From: Mactromeris polynyma
Lineage: Eukaryota > Mollusca > Bivalvia > Venerida > Mactridae
DNA: 64,000 bases
Assembly (NCBI GenBank): GCA_032209605.1
Contig: JASFXZ010000010.1
Span: 7,771,385-7,835,384, forward strand
Reading direction: 5' to 3'
The notes under the pieces were generated by a model, which was not told the origin of the DNA, made no database searches, and was given only the letters and a program-made list of their open reading frames with translations. Both the position numbers and the translations under genes were made by a program. This document shows positions 56,801 to 61,130 of this stretch, piece after piece. Positions within the stretch are counted from its first letter, which is position 1, and each line of letters starts with the position of its first letter.

Positions 56801-59800
56801 ACAGTTCAATATTTTTAACCTATATCATTTTATCCTCCTTCTACAAACTAGGACCAGCACTTGAATGGGAGTTAATCTTTTTATTCCCTCACACTTAAGT
56901 GGTAAAGAGAAAACTTAAAACTGATAATAGCTTGTTCTGATTGTTGCTTATAATAATTTCCTTGCTGGAGGTATCTTCAAGAGTGTATGTGAAAGAAATA
57001 GTCAAGATGTGTTTATTTATTGTCATTGTATTTTGTGACGTCATACATAATGTAGTACATATCAAGGGAGGAAAGTGAGCGGATGTGGGGCCGCCTGAAA
57101 CCACGAGCCCCAAGCACAAAATGTGCACCACTCTGTTGACTGAGTTATTCGTCTAACACCACATCACTGCACTATTAATTAATAAAGTATTCATAATAAA
57201 ACCAGAGTCTATTCATAGTTTTGTTTAGTGTATTGTTGGTTTTTCATTGCGTCATAATGCTTATCAACATGGAATCACATCGTAAATTTATAAACTTTGC
57301 AGAGCTCCAGGAATAAACTTTGAGTTCTTTTTTCGAAAAATATTCTTGATTACTGTGTGATTTAAGAGAGGTTTCAAAATCGTACAAAAGTCTGCAAATA
57401 GATTCTTTCTCTGATGTTATTTAAATGTTCAAATGTATGGCTGTATTATACAATAATATTGGTTTATAATTCATATGAAATAAAAATTCTAATTAGCATA
57501 TGCTACGTCCCCCAAGGTACTCCATCTTGAATGAAATTCTAAACCTTTGCAAAGATTTCTTATCACAAATTATATCATGGGAACTTGTAATAAGTATGCA
57601 AAATTTCACCGATCAAAATCAATCAATTTTATATGGTTCACCAACTTACTACAATTACCTGAAGGAACGAAAGTATACCATTGACGGTGTGGGTCAGTGA
57701 ATCATAAACAGACAGTGTAAGATTTATACAAAATCACTGGGGTATAGATCATACTAATCAATAGTGACTTCTTTTCCTTCGTGAGTGTTTTACTAAAATT
57801 TAGACTAAATTCAATTATAAAACAATACAAGAAATATCTAGAAAAAAGATGGTTGGCACAATTTGAAAATTCATATTTGTTGTGCAACATAAAAATGCCG
57901 ATATGTTACGATTGCTGGTCACTCCAGATTCAAAATGGAATTTGGTAAATTCACCGAAATTCAGTGGATTTCGGTAAGGTAACGTACCATTTATCGAAAG
58001 ATTAAGCAATCCGCGTCAAGGCTAAAACCGTTGTTCGGTTGAAGAGAAGTTGGTTTAGTAAACAGTAAACGCCCATTTCATATAGACAAACTGTTTAAAG
58101 AGTATACATTAGCAGTAGATGATACGAGAAATTAATGTTTCACTTGTCTTTGACTGGAAGAAATCGTCAGTTATGCGATATTGTATTGTTTTCCTGCACA
58201 TTTTGTCAATCAAAAAAGTTGACTGAACGGATCTGACTTCATTGAACAATGCGGCTCTTTATTAGAAGGACGATCCTTGAATGTAATACATAACGCATTA
58301 CAATTGATATATACGGGATCATGGTGACTAATAAGTCTCCATATTCAAGTGTTGTAAACAGAATAAGTAAAAATCACTAAATAGATTTGACCTCACAGGG
58401 ATGTATTGTATATATAATTGTCCACCAAGAAGACTAAACATAAAAGAAAGTCGATAAGTAATGAAATTATAACGGGTCGAGTGAGAACGGAATGCCAATG
58501 TCATGTTAGAATTTAAGTTTGAAATCCTAATTGCAATACTTAGATACCATATTAAATAACTTGAAGGTAACAGTGAAGTCAAAGTGATTTACACTAGCAT
58601 AATGATCAACTTATCTATCTGCTAGTGCAATAAATGAGGAAGTAAATATGTATAATGAATATCATATCATTTTCATGTCCTTCACTTACTCGCACTGAAA
58701 AAGTTATGTTATGCATTAAGTTTATTCTTTACTGACTAAATTGCAGCAATATTGATCAAATTTCACATGTTTTTTTCCCACTGAACACTAAGTTATCTAG
58801 AGACATTTTAAGCAGACCTGGTTGCTCTTACAGTATATATACGGCTACGTAATACTCGTTAGGATCGTTATACATTGAGGCACTTCGGTCACCAACTATA
58901 GTGACTATGGTGACTATACGGTTGATGATAACATTCAGTCTGGTCTGGTTACCTCTTCGAAATTGGAGGTTTATTAAATATATAGAGGTGTTCCGAACAT
59001 TAACCATGTTTCAACCACCGATTTAGTACGGTTGAACTATAGTCGATATTCGGAACACCTCTATAAGGTTTTCAACCCTCCAAATTCTAAGAGTGGCCAG
59101 AGTAACTAGACCATAGATGAACTAGACAGAGTTTTATCATCCAACCATAGTCACCATAGTTACCATAGTCACTTAGTTGGTGATCGAAGTGCCTCTTTAT
59201 ATCCATGCTCCAAACGGAACAAACTCCCAATTCACTTCGTTGCAAAGTGAAATAATTTTCTCTATAGAAATGTATTGACTACATAAAATTATATCTTATG
59301 TCCTGACTTTCATGGCTACATGTATATGATGAGTATGGTAATGAAAAATACGTAAATTAAAGATGTATCTATCTCATCTGAACATAAAATGTTTAAAGTG
59401 GCTTCACCCAGTATTGTTGTTACATTGGCTAAAACATCTCTAATAAGAACCATTGCAATGTATAACCGATGGAAAAATATATTTTTTTACCATATCACTA
59501 ACTGACAAAACCTGTAAAATAGCCTGATTGTTAAAAAAACCTGGAAATATTTTTTTAATTTGATGATGAACAAATATCTTTCTTCAACAAATACGGATCA
59601 ATACATTATGAGTTCATTCTTTGTTAATGCGTGTTTATTGATGTGTTAACTATAGGAAATATATTTTTCATGTTTGTTTAGGTAAACAAATGAACAAAAA
59701 AACACAAACAGTGTCTTTACTGTGACATAAATGAACTGCATTGACAGGGGAACACAAATATAAAGTGAACATTACTTTAAATGCAATTCGGTATAACTCG

Positions 59801-60131
59801 GTTCATATGGAAACTACCGGGGCTTCAGTACATGGGAGAAAAAGATCTTTAGCGACGACAAAAAACTCTAACAGGCATGACTTGTCTTTAAAATCGTCTG
59901 TCGTGTCAGCGGTCTTAAAGCAAATGCCGAGACAAGTCAACAGGAGTAAGCAAGATACTAACGTGTCTTAAGATTCTCGTATATGTATGACGTAGTGAGG
60001 TATCTCGCTGCAGGACTGTAATTGTTCCCTATAGAATCACTGACTTGTGAATGGTGTTTCTTCTCCTTGATCGGAGCAGCTTTTGTCCACGACCCTCGTT
60101 CTAATACCCGAGGTTTCTCACTCAATGCAGG
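14741..60131 (-). CDS. DNAH3: Axonemal dynein heavy chain, DNAH3-like (partial gene, 39 exons)
   Basis: Force-producing heavy chain of a ciliary/flagellar inner dynein arm; it hydrolyses ATP to slide doublet microtubules. The exons give 2,094 codons with no internal stop and unbroken phase. Residues 1-270 are Ser/Pro/acid-rich and look disordered; about 270-1375 are tail and linker ([26 protein letters not shown]); AAA1 has GPAGTGKT at about 1458-1465 and CFDEFN near 1510; AAA2 has GDPLAGKT at about 1739-1746 and IIFDGP near 1822; residues 1915-2094 are the AAA2-AAA3 connector. The P-loops are about 281 residues apart, normal for the family. DNAH3 rather than DNAH7 or DNAH12 is chosen from recalled similarity in AAA2 ([36 protein letters not shown]). 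Full proteins are about 4,100 residues, so about half is here. The first ATG is not identified, and AAA3-AAA6, the stalk and the C-terminus are absent. Numbers refer to this partial product. Confidence 0.85.
14886..17364. other. Intron 38, left part
   Basis: Part of the 3.5-kb intron between exons 38 and 39. A weak tRNA-like B-box relic (GGTTTGAACC, minus strand) lies near 15438-15470; otherwise nothing recognised. Confidence 0.6.
17365..17763. mobile_element. hAT-type MITE with 8-bp target duplication
   Basis: Ends TAGGGATGTCAATGAAT and, inverted, AGTGGATGTCAACGAAT. Flanks ATATTGAC (17357-17364) and CTATTGAC (17764-17771) match at 7 of 8, as an aged 8-bp target site duplication. Inner arms are rich in GAATATTCGAA. 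399 bp, no transposase. Sits in intron 38 of the dynein gene. Confidence 0.85.
17772..18398. other. Intron 38, right part
   Basis: AT-rich, nothing recognised before the donor of exon 38. Confidence 0.6.
18399..18659 (-). CDS. DNAH3: DNAH3-like exon 38 (acidic insert)
   Basis: Residues 1959-2045, phase 2 in and 2 out. Opens with an acidic run ([20 protein letters not shown]) and then returns to connector sequence ([25 protein letters not shown]). Human DNAH3 as I recall it has a shorter Glu-rich stretch here. Confidence 0.92.
19094..19227 (-). CDS. DNAH3: DNAH3-like exon 37
   Basis: Residues 1915-1958, phase 0 in and 2 out. AAA2-AAA3 connector: [27 protein letters not shown]. Donor GTAAGC. 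Confidence 0.92.
19337..19632 (+). mobile_element. tRNA-derived SINE, MetaSINE-like
   Basis: The tRNA-like head has A-box TAGTCCAGTGG and B-box GGTTCGATTCC; the central domain (about 19428-19500) reads TCTTTCGGATGAGAC, AAGGTCCCGTGT and ACACGTAAAAGAACC, which I recognise as the conserved core of animal MetaSINEs. Tail ATAAATAAATGCAAATAC. It lies in intron 36, antisense to the dynein gene. The open frames across it on both strands are incidental. Confidence 0.85.
19869..19983 (-). CDS. DNAH3: DNAH3-like exon 36
   Basis: Residues 1876-1914, phase 2 in and 0 out. [17 protein letters not shown], the end of AAA2. Donor GTATAA, slightly weak, chosen because it keeps the phase. Confidence 0.93.
20532..20632 (-). 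CDS. DNAH3: DNAH3-like exon 35
   Basis: Residues 1843-1875, phase 0 in and 2 out. [11 protein letters not shown] and ASPATVSR of AAA2; the Arg codon is split by the intron. Donor GTAGTG. Confidence 0.95.
21257..21387 (-). CDS. DNAH3: DNAH3-like exon 34 (AAA2 Walker B)
   Basis: Residues 1799-1842, phase 1 in and 0 out. [11 protein letters not shown] is DNAH3-like; [19 protein letters not shown] carries the AAA2 Walker B region (Asp near 1822), followed by TVLDDNKK. Confidence 0.96.
21641..21728 (-). CDS. DNAH3: DNAH3-like exon 33
   Basis: Residues 1770-1798, phase 0 in and 1 out. [14 protein letters not shown] and SHEWTDG of AAA2. Acceptor CTTGTAG, donor GTACGA. Confidence 0.95.
22694..22828 (-). 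CDS. DNAH3: DNAH3-like exon 32 (AAA2 P-loop)
   Basis: Residues 1725-1769, 45 codons, phase 0/0. [18 protein letters not shown] holds the AAA2 Walker A. GDP rather than GPT/GPS is typical of this subfamily (recalled); Lys and Thr are intact, so nucleotide binding is plausible. Confidence 0.96.
23425..23589 (-). CDS. DNAH3: DNAH3-like exon 31
   Basis: Residues 1670-1724, 55 codons, phase 0/0. [19 protein letters not shown], the AAA1-AAA2 junction of the DNAH3/7/12 group. Donor GTAAAT. Confidence 0.96.
23686..23932. mobile_element. Foldback MITE in intron 30
   Basis: Outer arms of about 65 bp are inverted copies (TATATGAGCGCTGCT; AACCTCTTCTGTAAGTGA), and the interior also pairs (CCCCATATGG against CCATATGGGG). 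About 247 bp, essentially one large hairpin, no coding capacity. Confidence 0.8.
24495..24776 (-). CDS. DNAH3: DNAH3-like exon 30
   Basis: Residues 1576-1669, 94 codons, phase 0/0; the largest phase-0 exon. [41 protein letters not shown]: the C-terminal part of AAA1. Confidence 0.97.
25477..25647 (-). CDS. DNAH3: DNAH3-like exon 29
   Basis: Residues 1519-1575, 57 codons, phase 0/0. AAA1: FVFEGTEI, then [18 protein letters not shown], carrying the sensor I Asn. Confidence 0.97.
25735..25900 (+). mobile_element. Decayed SINE relic
   Basis: GCAGCCATAGGATTAAGAGCACCTGACTCC resembles a tRNA head; GGAAGCAGTTATAGAGA near the 3' part resembles the relic near 48420 (GGAAGCAGTCAATAGAGA). Low conservation. 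Confidence 0.4.
26331..26450 (-). CDS. DNAH3: DNAH3-like exon 28 (AAA1 Walker B)
   Basis: Residues 1479-1518, 40 codons, phase 0/0. [20 protein letters not shown] and Walker [11 protein letters not shown] with both catalytic acids (near residues 1510-1511) present. Confidence 0.97.
27031..27338 (-). CDS. DNAH3: DNAH3-like exon 27 (AAA1 P-loop)
   Basis: Residues 1376-1478, phase 1 in and 0 out. [28 protein letters not shown] and the AAA1 Walker [11 protein letters not shown], the main ATP hydrolysis site. Walker A is intact. Confidence 0.97.
27710..27848 (-). CDS. DNAH3: DNAH3-like exon 26
   Basis: Residues 1330-1375, phase 0 in and 1 out. [10 protein letters not shown], leading into AAA1. 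Acceptor after a long pyrimidine tract, donor GTAAGT. Confidence 0.93.
28219..28371 (-). CDS. DNAH3: DNAH3-like exon 25
   Basis: Residues 1279-1329, 51 codons, phase 0/0. [21 protein letters not shown]: the WPGQ.VL..SQ..WT.E motif at the end of the linker. Donor GTAAGT. Confidence 0.95.
28767..28995 (-). CDS. DNAH3: DNAH3-like exon 24
   Basis: Residues 1202-1278, phase 2 in and 0 out. [19 protein letters not shown] followed by HLKKCFEGI, among the best conserved linker sequences of axonemal heavy chains. Confidence 0.96.
29200..29320 (-). mobile_element. Decayed SINE relic
   Basis: Reverse complement contains GTCATGAGTTTGAATCC (B-box region), shared in part with relics near 35940-36005 and 48336. 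Intron 23. Confidence 0.4.
29423..29490 (-). CDS. DNAH3: DNAH3-like exon 23
   Basis: Residues 1180-1201, 68 bp, phase 0 in and 2 out. [14 protein letters not shown] is a near-invariant linker motif split at its last codon. Confidence 0.94.
30072..30162 (-). CDS. DNAH3: DNAH3-like exon 22
   Basis: Residues 1149-1179, phase 2 in and 0 out. Linker helix ending MLEKLKHSE. Acceptor TTGACAG, donor GTACAT. Confidence 0.9.
30485..30665 (+). mobile_element. SINE 3' end (mollusc-type tail)
   Basis: ATTACTGAAATACTGTTGGA, AAATGGCGTACAACTCC and an ACAACAACAAAC tail match the common 3' tail of mollusc SINEs/LINEs as I recall it. Intron 21, antisense to the dynein gene. Confidence 0.6.
30776..30915 (-). 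CDS. DNAH3: DNAH3-like exon 21
   Basis: Residues 1103-1148, phase 0 in and 2 out. Contains [20 protein letters not shown], the signature of the dynein linker. Donor GTCAGT. Confidence 0.95.
31440..31538 (-). CDS. DNAH3: DNAH3-like exon 20
   Basis: Residues 1070-1102, 33 codons, phase 0/0. Linker: [18 protein letters not shown], matching the conserved LDDH....T..MRGSPF. Confidence 0.94.
32015..32116 (-). CDS. DNAH3: DNAH3-like exon 19
   Basis: Residues 1036-1069, 34 codons, phase 0/0. Linker: [19 protein letters not shown]. Acceptor GTGTAG, donor GTAAAG. Confidence 0.92.
32482..32605 (-). CDS. DNAH3: DNAH3-like exon 18
   Basis: Residues 994-1035, phase 2 in and 0 out. Linker sequence [12 protein letters not shown], matching the conserved IS..ASKE..LE of dynein linkers. 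Donor GTACGT. Confidence 0.93.
33015..33208 (-). CDS. DNAH3: DNAH3-like exon 17
   Basis: Residues 930-993, phase 0 in and 2 out. [12 protein letters not shown] and the highly conserved [16 protein letters not shown], part of the dynein heavy chain N-terminal region 2 (linker). Confidence 0.93.
33834..34028 (-). CDS. DNAH3: DNAH3-like exon 16
   Basis: Residues 865-929, 65 codons, phase 0/0. Includes [16 protein letters not shown] and [15 protein letters not shown]; the KWM.GP/G.. motif marks the approach to the linker in this subfamily. Confidence 0.9.
34541..34736 (-). CDS. DNAH3: DNAH3-like exon 15
   Basis: Residues 799-864, phase 2 in and 0 out. Probable coiled-coil helix: LMDWQKRF, then [17 protein letters not shown]. 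Acceptor CTCACAG, donor GTATAT. Confidence 0.87.
34994..35124 (-). CDS. DNAH3: DNAH3-like exon 14
   Basis: Residues 756-798, phase 0 in and 2 out. [12 protein letters not shown] resembles the tail motif in this group. Acceptor ATATAG, donor GTGAGT. Confidence 0.85.
35599..35802 (-). CDS. DNAH3: DNAH3-like exon 13
   Basis: Residues 688-755, 68 codons, phase 0/0. Helical, charged tail region ending LLQLK. Acceptor ATTACAG, donor GTTTGT. Confidence 0.87.
35935..36010 (-). mobile_element. Decayed SINE relic
   Basis: Reverse complement reads AGGTCATGAGTTAGAATTTG, a mutated B-box region of the same type as the relic at 29200-29320. Intron 12. Confidence 0.35.
36065..36269 (-). CDS. DNAH3: DNAH3-like exon 12
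   Basis: Residues 619-687, phase 2 in and 0 out. Tail with YEPYKHLLS and a charged helix ([15 protein letters not shown]). Donor GTAATT. Confidence 0.87.
36715..36968 (-). CDS. DNAH3: DNAH3-like exon 11
   Basis: Residues 535-618, phase 0 in and 2 out. [12 protein letters not shown] followed by LPRIEHLLF matches the F.PTF......I...IPR..  pattern of dynein tails. An open stretch at 37150-37260 between exons 10 and 11 lacks a usable donor and was left out. Confidence 0.85.
37366..37572 (-). CDS. DNAH3: DNAH3-like exon 10
   Basis: Residues 466-534, 69 codons, phase 0/0. Contains [17 protein letters not shown], a recognisable tail motif. Acceptor TTTTGTAG, donor GTAAGA. Confidence 0.88.
37842..37917 (-). 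mobile_element. tRNA-like SINE head
   Basis: The reverse complement has A-box TAGCTCAGTTG and B-box GGTTTGAACCC about 40 bp apart, the layout of a tRNA gene, but the arms do not form a clean cloverleaf. Intron 9, sense to the dynein gene. Taken as a tRNA-derived SINE relic rather than a working tRNA. Confidence 0.6.
38047..38245 (-). CDS. DNAH3: DNAH3-like exon 9
   Basis: Residues 399-465, phase 2 in and 0 out. [10 protein letters not shown] and [12 protein letters not shown] fit the dynein tail. Acceptor ATTTCAG, donor GTAAGT. Confidence 0.85.
38378..38642 (+). mobile_element. MITE family B, copy 2
   Basis: The best preserved copy: starts CAGGGCCAGTATTACAGAAG and ends TTTCTGTAATATTGCCCCAG, so the ends are inverted repeats of about 40 bp with mismatches. 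265 bp. In intron 8 of the dynein gene. Confidence 0.85.
38962..39092 (-). CDS. DNAH3: DNAH3-like exon 8
   Basis: Residues 356-398, phase 0 in and 2 out; donor GTGAGT. Tail segment with GYPWHERV and THPVMYSIL, similar to dynein tail motifs of the type WH..F.......L.I.HP.M. Confidence 0.85.
39367..39471 (-). CDS. DNAH3: DNAH3-like exon 7
   Basis: Residues 321-355, exactly 35 codons, phase 0/0. [14 protein letters not shown] matches a tail motif of the DNAH3/7/12 group (recalled). Acceptor CTTCAG, donor GTGACA. Confidence 0.85.
40167..40305 (-). CDS. DNAH3: DNAH3-like exon 6
   Basis: Residues 274-320, phase 2 in and 0 out. Starts at the first of two close AG sites, which gives the frame [13 protein letters not shown]; donor GTTTGT. 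Start of the folded tail. Confidence 0.75.
41705..41900 (-). CDS. DNAH3: DNAH3-like exon 5
   Basis: Residues 209-273, phase 1 in and 2 out. Acceptor TTTTTGTAG, donor GTAGGT. Acidic stretch ([12 protein letters not shown]), then FPPFYTST and SRPSTP, closing the disordered N-terminal extension before the folded tail. Confidence 0.75.
42672..42824 (-). CDS. DNAH3: DNAH3-like exon 4
   Basis: Residues 158-208, phase 1 in and 1 out. A long pyrimidine tract precedes the CAG acceptor; donor GTATTA. Ser-rich ([15 protein letters not shown]). The longest open frame over this stretch is in a different register; the phase from exon 3 decides this one. Confidence 0.65.
43700..43800 (+). mobile_element. 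Decayed SINE relic
   Basis: GGTGGGTTCCAATCCTACAG is a B-box-like sequence after a degraded tRNA-like head. Confidence 0.4.
44388..44705 (+). mobile_element. Foldback family D, copy 1
   Basis: Contains ACTAACATGGTTTTGC, GGCAATTTCTCTTCAACCGA, ACCGAAATCCACTGAATTTC, GGATCTGGAGTGACCAGCAA and ends TTTTTTCAAGATATT. Compared with the copy at 60537-61130 it lacks the left arm. It keeps the uninterrupted site (CTCTTCAACCGAAC) in which another element has inserted at 60784. Confidence 0.8.
47956..48146 (-). CDS. DNAH3: DNAH3-like exon 3
   Basis: Residues 94-157, phase 2 in and 1 out. Acceptor TTTCAG, donor GTATGT. Polar, Ser/Asn-rich N-terminal extension. The phase matches exons 2 and 4. Confidence 0.65.
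48275..48450 (+). mobile_element. Decayed tRNA-derived SINE
   Basis: A-box-like GGCATAGTGG, B-box region GGTCATGAATTCAAATC, then a body with GGAAGCAGTCAATAGAGA. Lies just upstream of exon 3. Confidence 0.5.
49336..49845. repeat. 32-bp minisatellite, about 15 copies
   Basis: The unit joins TTAGGACAAAACCCCTTACA and TGAATATTTCAG, 31-33 bp long. Copies differ mainly at TTCCATG/TTACATG and at single T insertions. Two inverted core motifs (AAGGGGTTTTGTC) occur about 220 bp further on, at 50062-50090. Confidence 0.9.
51150..51320 (+). mobile_element. Repeat family E, copy 2, left piece
   Basis: AATATTATGCTCATTTTTTA and TACCTAAACAAAAATGACAA correspond to the start of the copy at 11650. The right part of the family reappears at 51815, so the copy is interrupted or rearranged. 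Confidence 0.6.
51321..51814. other. Sequence between the two pieces of repeat E
   Basis: About 490 bp, less AT-rich between 51530 and 51790 than its surroundings. May be an insertion. Short open frames on the plus strand (51602-51806) have no recognised family. Confidence 0.4.
51815..51905 (+). mobile_element. Repeat family E, copy 2, right piece
   Basis: AAAGATGTTTTAGACAATGT, AATAACACAGGATGAAGCC and GCTCAGATGGGCTAGATA match the end of the family E copies. Confidence 0.6.
53045..53745. repeat. Tandem repeat, about 140-bp unit in a 282-bp duplicated dimer
   Basis: About five units sharing CTATGGATGTGAAGC, TTGTGTTTTA and TCTTGTGCCAA. The segment at 53203-53475 recurs 282 bases on with almost no change, so the dimer was duplicated recently. 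Two near-identical plus-strand open frames are a by-product. Lies just upstream of exon 2. Confidence 0.9.
53861..53972 (-). CDS. DNAH3: DNAH3-like exon 2
   Basis: Residues 57-93, phase 1 in and 2 out. Acceptor TTTTTAACAG, donor GTAAGT. Proline-rich (ILSPPLPIQ). Not conserved enough to recognise; supported by good splice sites and exact phase with both neighbours. Confidence 0.6.
54955..55026 (+). mobile_element. tRNA-like SINE head or tRNA pseudogene
   Basis: A-box TGGCCGAGTGG and B-box GGTTCGAATCC are both intact at tRNA-like spacing. The T stem pairs at only two of five positions, and the anticodon arm does not fold canonically (CACCTTAGGTG). Most likely a SINE head with a usable internal polymerase III promoter, less likely a real tRNA. 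Confidence 0.55.
55756..55825. repeat. 70-bp hairpin, family H, copy 2
   Basis: Two 29-base arms pair at 27 positions around a 12-base loop: GGGTTCAGCGCAAGACTAT on the left, ATAGTCTTGCACTGAACCC on the right. Same family and length as 12639-12708. The shape is compatible with a miRNA-like precursor or a minimal foldback element. Confidence 0.8.
55949..56027. repeat. 79-bp imperfect hairpin
   Basis: Ends TCGAGGG and CCCTCGA; the arms pair over roughly 30 positions with mismatches (GTAACT against AGTTAC inside). A different sequence from family H. Confidence 0.65.
56515..56583. repeat. About 69-bp hairpin
   Basis: Perfect inner arms AACTGGTCTATC... reduce to ACTGGTCTATC and GATAGACCAGT; outer arms GTGAAAG and CTTTCATC pair with mismatches. 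Confidence 0.65.
57830..58060 (-). mobile_element. Foldback family D, copy 2 (one arm)
   Basis: The reverse complement matches 44475-44705: TCTTCAACCGAACAACGG, TTACCGAAATCCACTGAATT, GGAGTGACCAGCAATCGTAA, AAGATGGTTGG in the original orientation. The inner region is missing. Site CTCTTCAACCGAAC is uninterrupted. Confidence 0.8.
58877..59195. mobile_element. 319-bp foldback element
   Basis: Ends are inverted: GAGGCACTTCGGTCACCAAC at the left and its counterpart GTTGGTGATCGAAGTGCCTC at the right. Inner arms pair too (AGAGGTGTTCCGAA and TTCGGAACACCTCT). The whole forms one long hairpin; no transposase and no clear target duplication. Confidence 0.85.
59366..59700 (-). mobile_element. Repeat family E, copy 3
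   Basis: The reverse complement matches 11700-12022 over most of its length, with an extra segment near 59515-59560 absent from copy 1. Confidence 0.8.
59741..59971 (+). CDS. Possible terminal exon of a plus-strand gene, weak
   Basis: An open stretch after a TTGACAG acceptor-like site, ending TAA at 59969-59971, with Ser/Lys/Arg-rich product ([21 protein letters not shown]) and base composition less AT-rich than its neighbours. No family recognised, and it overlaps the end of dynein exon 1 on the other strand by 9 bases. Confidence 0.12.
   Translation: MTGEHKYKVNITLNAIRYNSVHMETTGASVHGRKRSLATTKNSNRHDLSLKSSVVSAVLKQMPRQVNRSKQDTNVS
59963..60131 (-). CDS. DNAH3: DNAH3-like exon 1 (first one identified)
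   Basis: Residues 1-56, phase 0 in and 1 out. It follows a TTTTTCAG acceptor and ends at a GTTAGT donor; the frame meets a stop just past the donor. The next exon supplies the two bases needed. Basic, disordered sequence ([18 protein letters not shown]). There is no in-frame ATG near its start, so at least one more exon lies upstream. Weaker than later exons because nothing conserved is recognisable here. Confidence 0.5.
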
Positions 60132-60536
60132 CTGAAAAATCAGAGAAAAACAGATATTGTCGTAATCTGACACAGCAACAGCGTGTACAAAAATCAAACT
60201 TCAAACCATTGTATAATCATGATTGGAAGTGTCTTGTACATGAATGTTATTTACGTATTATCTCAAGAGTATCGATTGCTGACCAGTACCTCAGTTGTGG
60301 TTTAGCACAATCGTCTGTAATATCAAATTGAAACGAATTATTTGATATTGAACTATAACACCTACATTGACTGAACACTATTCTATGTATCTGACAATGT
60401 ATACACTATAAGCATATACTATCATTATATACGTGAAGTTTAGTTTCAATTTCGTATATCTTAAGGTAAGTACTGTAGTGCTTGACGGCGAATAGCATTT
60501 TTTATAAAAATAAATAAATCATACCAATGAAGAACA

Positions 60537-61130
60537 AGAAGTATCTTGAAAAAAGATGGTCGGCGCAATTTGAAGGTTAAAACTTGTTGTGCAACATAAA
60601 AAAATGCCGAGATGTTACGATTGCTGGTCACTCCAGATCCAAAATGGATTTCGGTAAATTCACCGCAATTCAGTGGATTTCGGTAAGGTGCGCAGTCGTA
60701 CTAACATGGTTTTGCTTTTTGCATATCAGTGTTGTGCAAACCAATCAAATCTTACGTTAACCACCAAGGCAATTTCTCTTCAACAGGGCCGTAAATTGCC
60801 TCCCCTGGAAGGGGAGGCACCCCGCCGAGCGGAGCAAGGCGAAAAAAATTTTGGACCCTTTTTAGACAAAAAATGATTTTTTTTTCAGCCCGCAATAGGA
60901 GGCAACTGCCTACATGCCTCCATGTAATTTACGGCCCTGTTCAACCGAACAACATTTACAAGTAACATTGACGCGGATTGGTTAACCTTCCGATAAAGGG
61001 TACGTTACCTTACCGAAATCCACTGAATTTCAGAGAATTTACCAAAATTCGTTTTGGATCTGGAGTGACCAGCACGTTAATACATCTCGGCATATTTTAT
61101 GCTGCACAACAAATATCAACCTTCAAATTG
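60537..61130. mobile_element. Foldback family D, copy 3, with both arms
   Basis: Left arm 60537-60690 is the inverted copy of the right arm 60945-61130 (ACCGAAATCCACTGAATTTC, GGATCTGGAGTGACCAGCA). The middle carries ACTAACATGGTTTTGC and GGCAATTTCTCTTCAA as in copy 1 and is split by a nested element at 60784-60939. This shows the family is a long-inverted-repeat foldback transposon. Confidence 0.85.
60784..60939. mobile_element. Nested 156-bp MITE with 5-bp target duplication
   Basis: Perfect 14-bp terminal inverted repeats CAGGGCCGTAAATT...AATTTACGGCCCTG. Flanked by TTCAA on both sides (60779-60783 and 60940-60944). Paralogous copies at 44.48 kb and 58.03 kb show the empty site with a single TTCAA. 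GC-rich interior, no coding capacity. The superfamily is not assigned. Confidence 0.92.

Larger units (their letters stand above)
53973..59962. other. Intron 1 of the dynein gene
   Basis: 6 kb between exons 2 and 1, packed with small hairpins, a tRNA-like SINE head, a foldback-family fragment, a 319-bp foldback element and a family E copy. No independent gene recognised; a weak plus-strand exon candidate lies at its right end. Confidence 0.6.
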
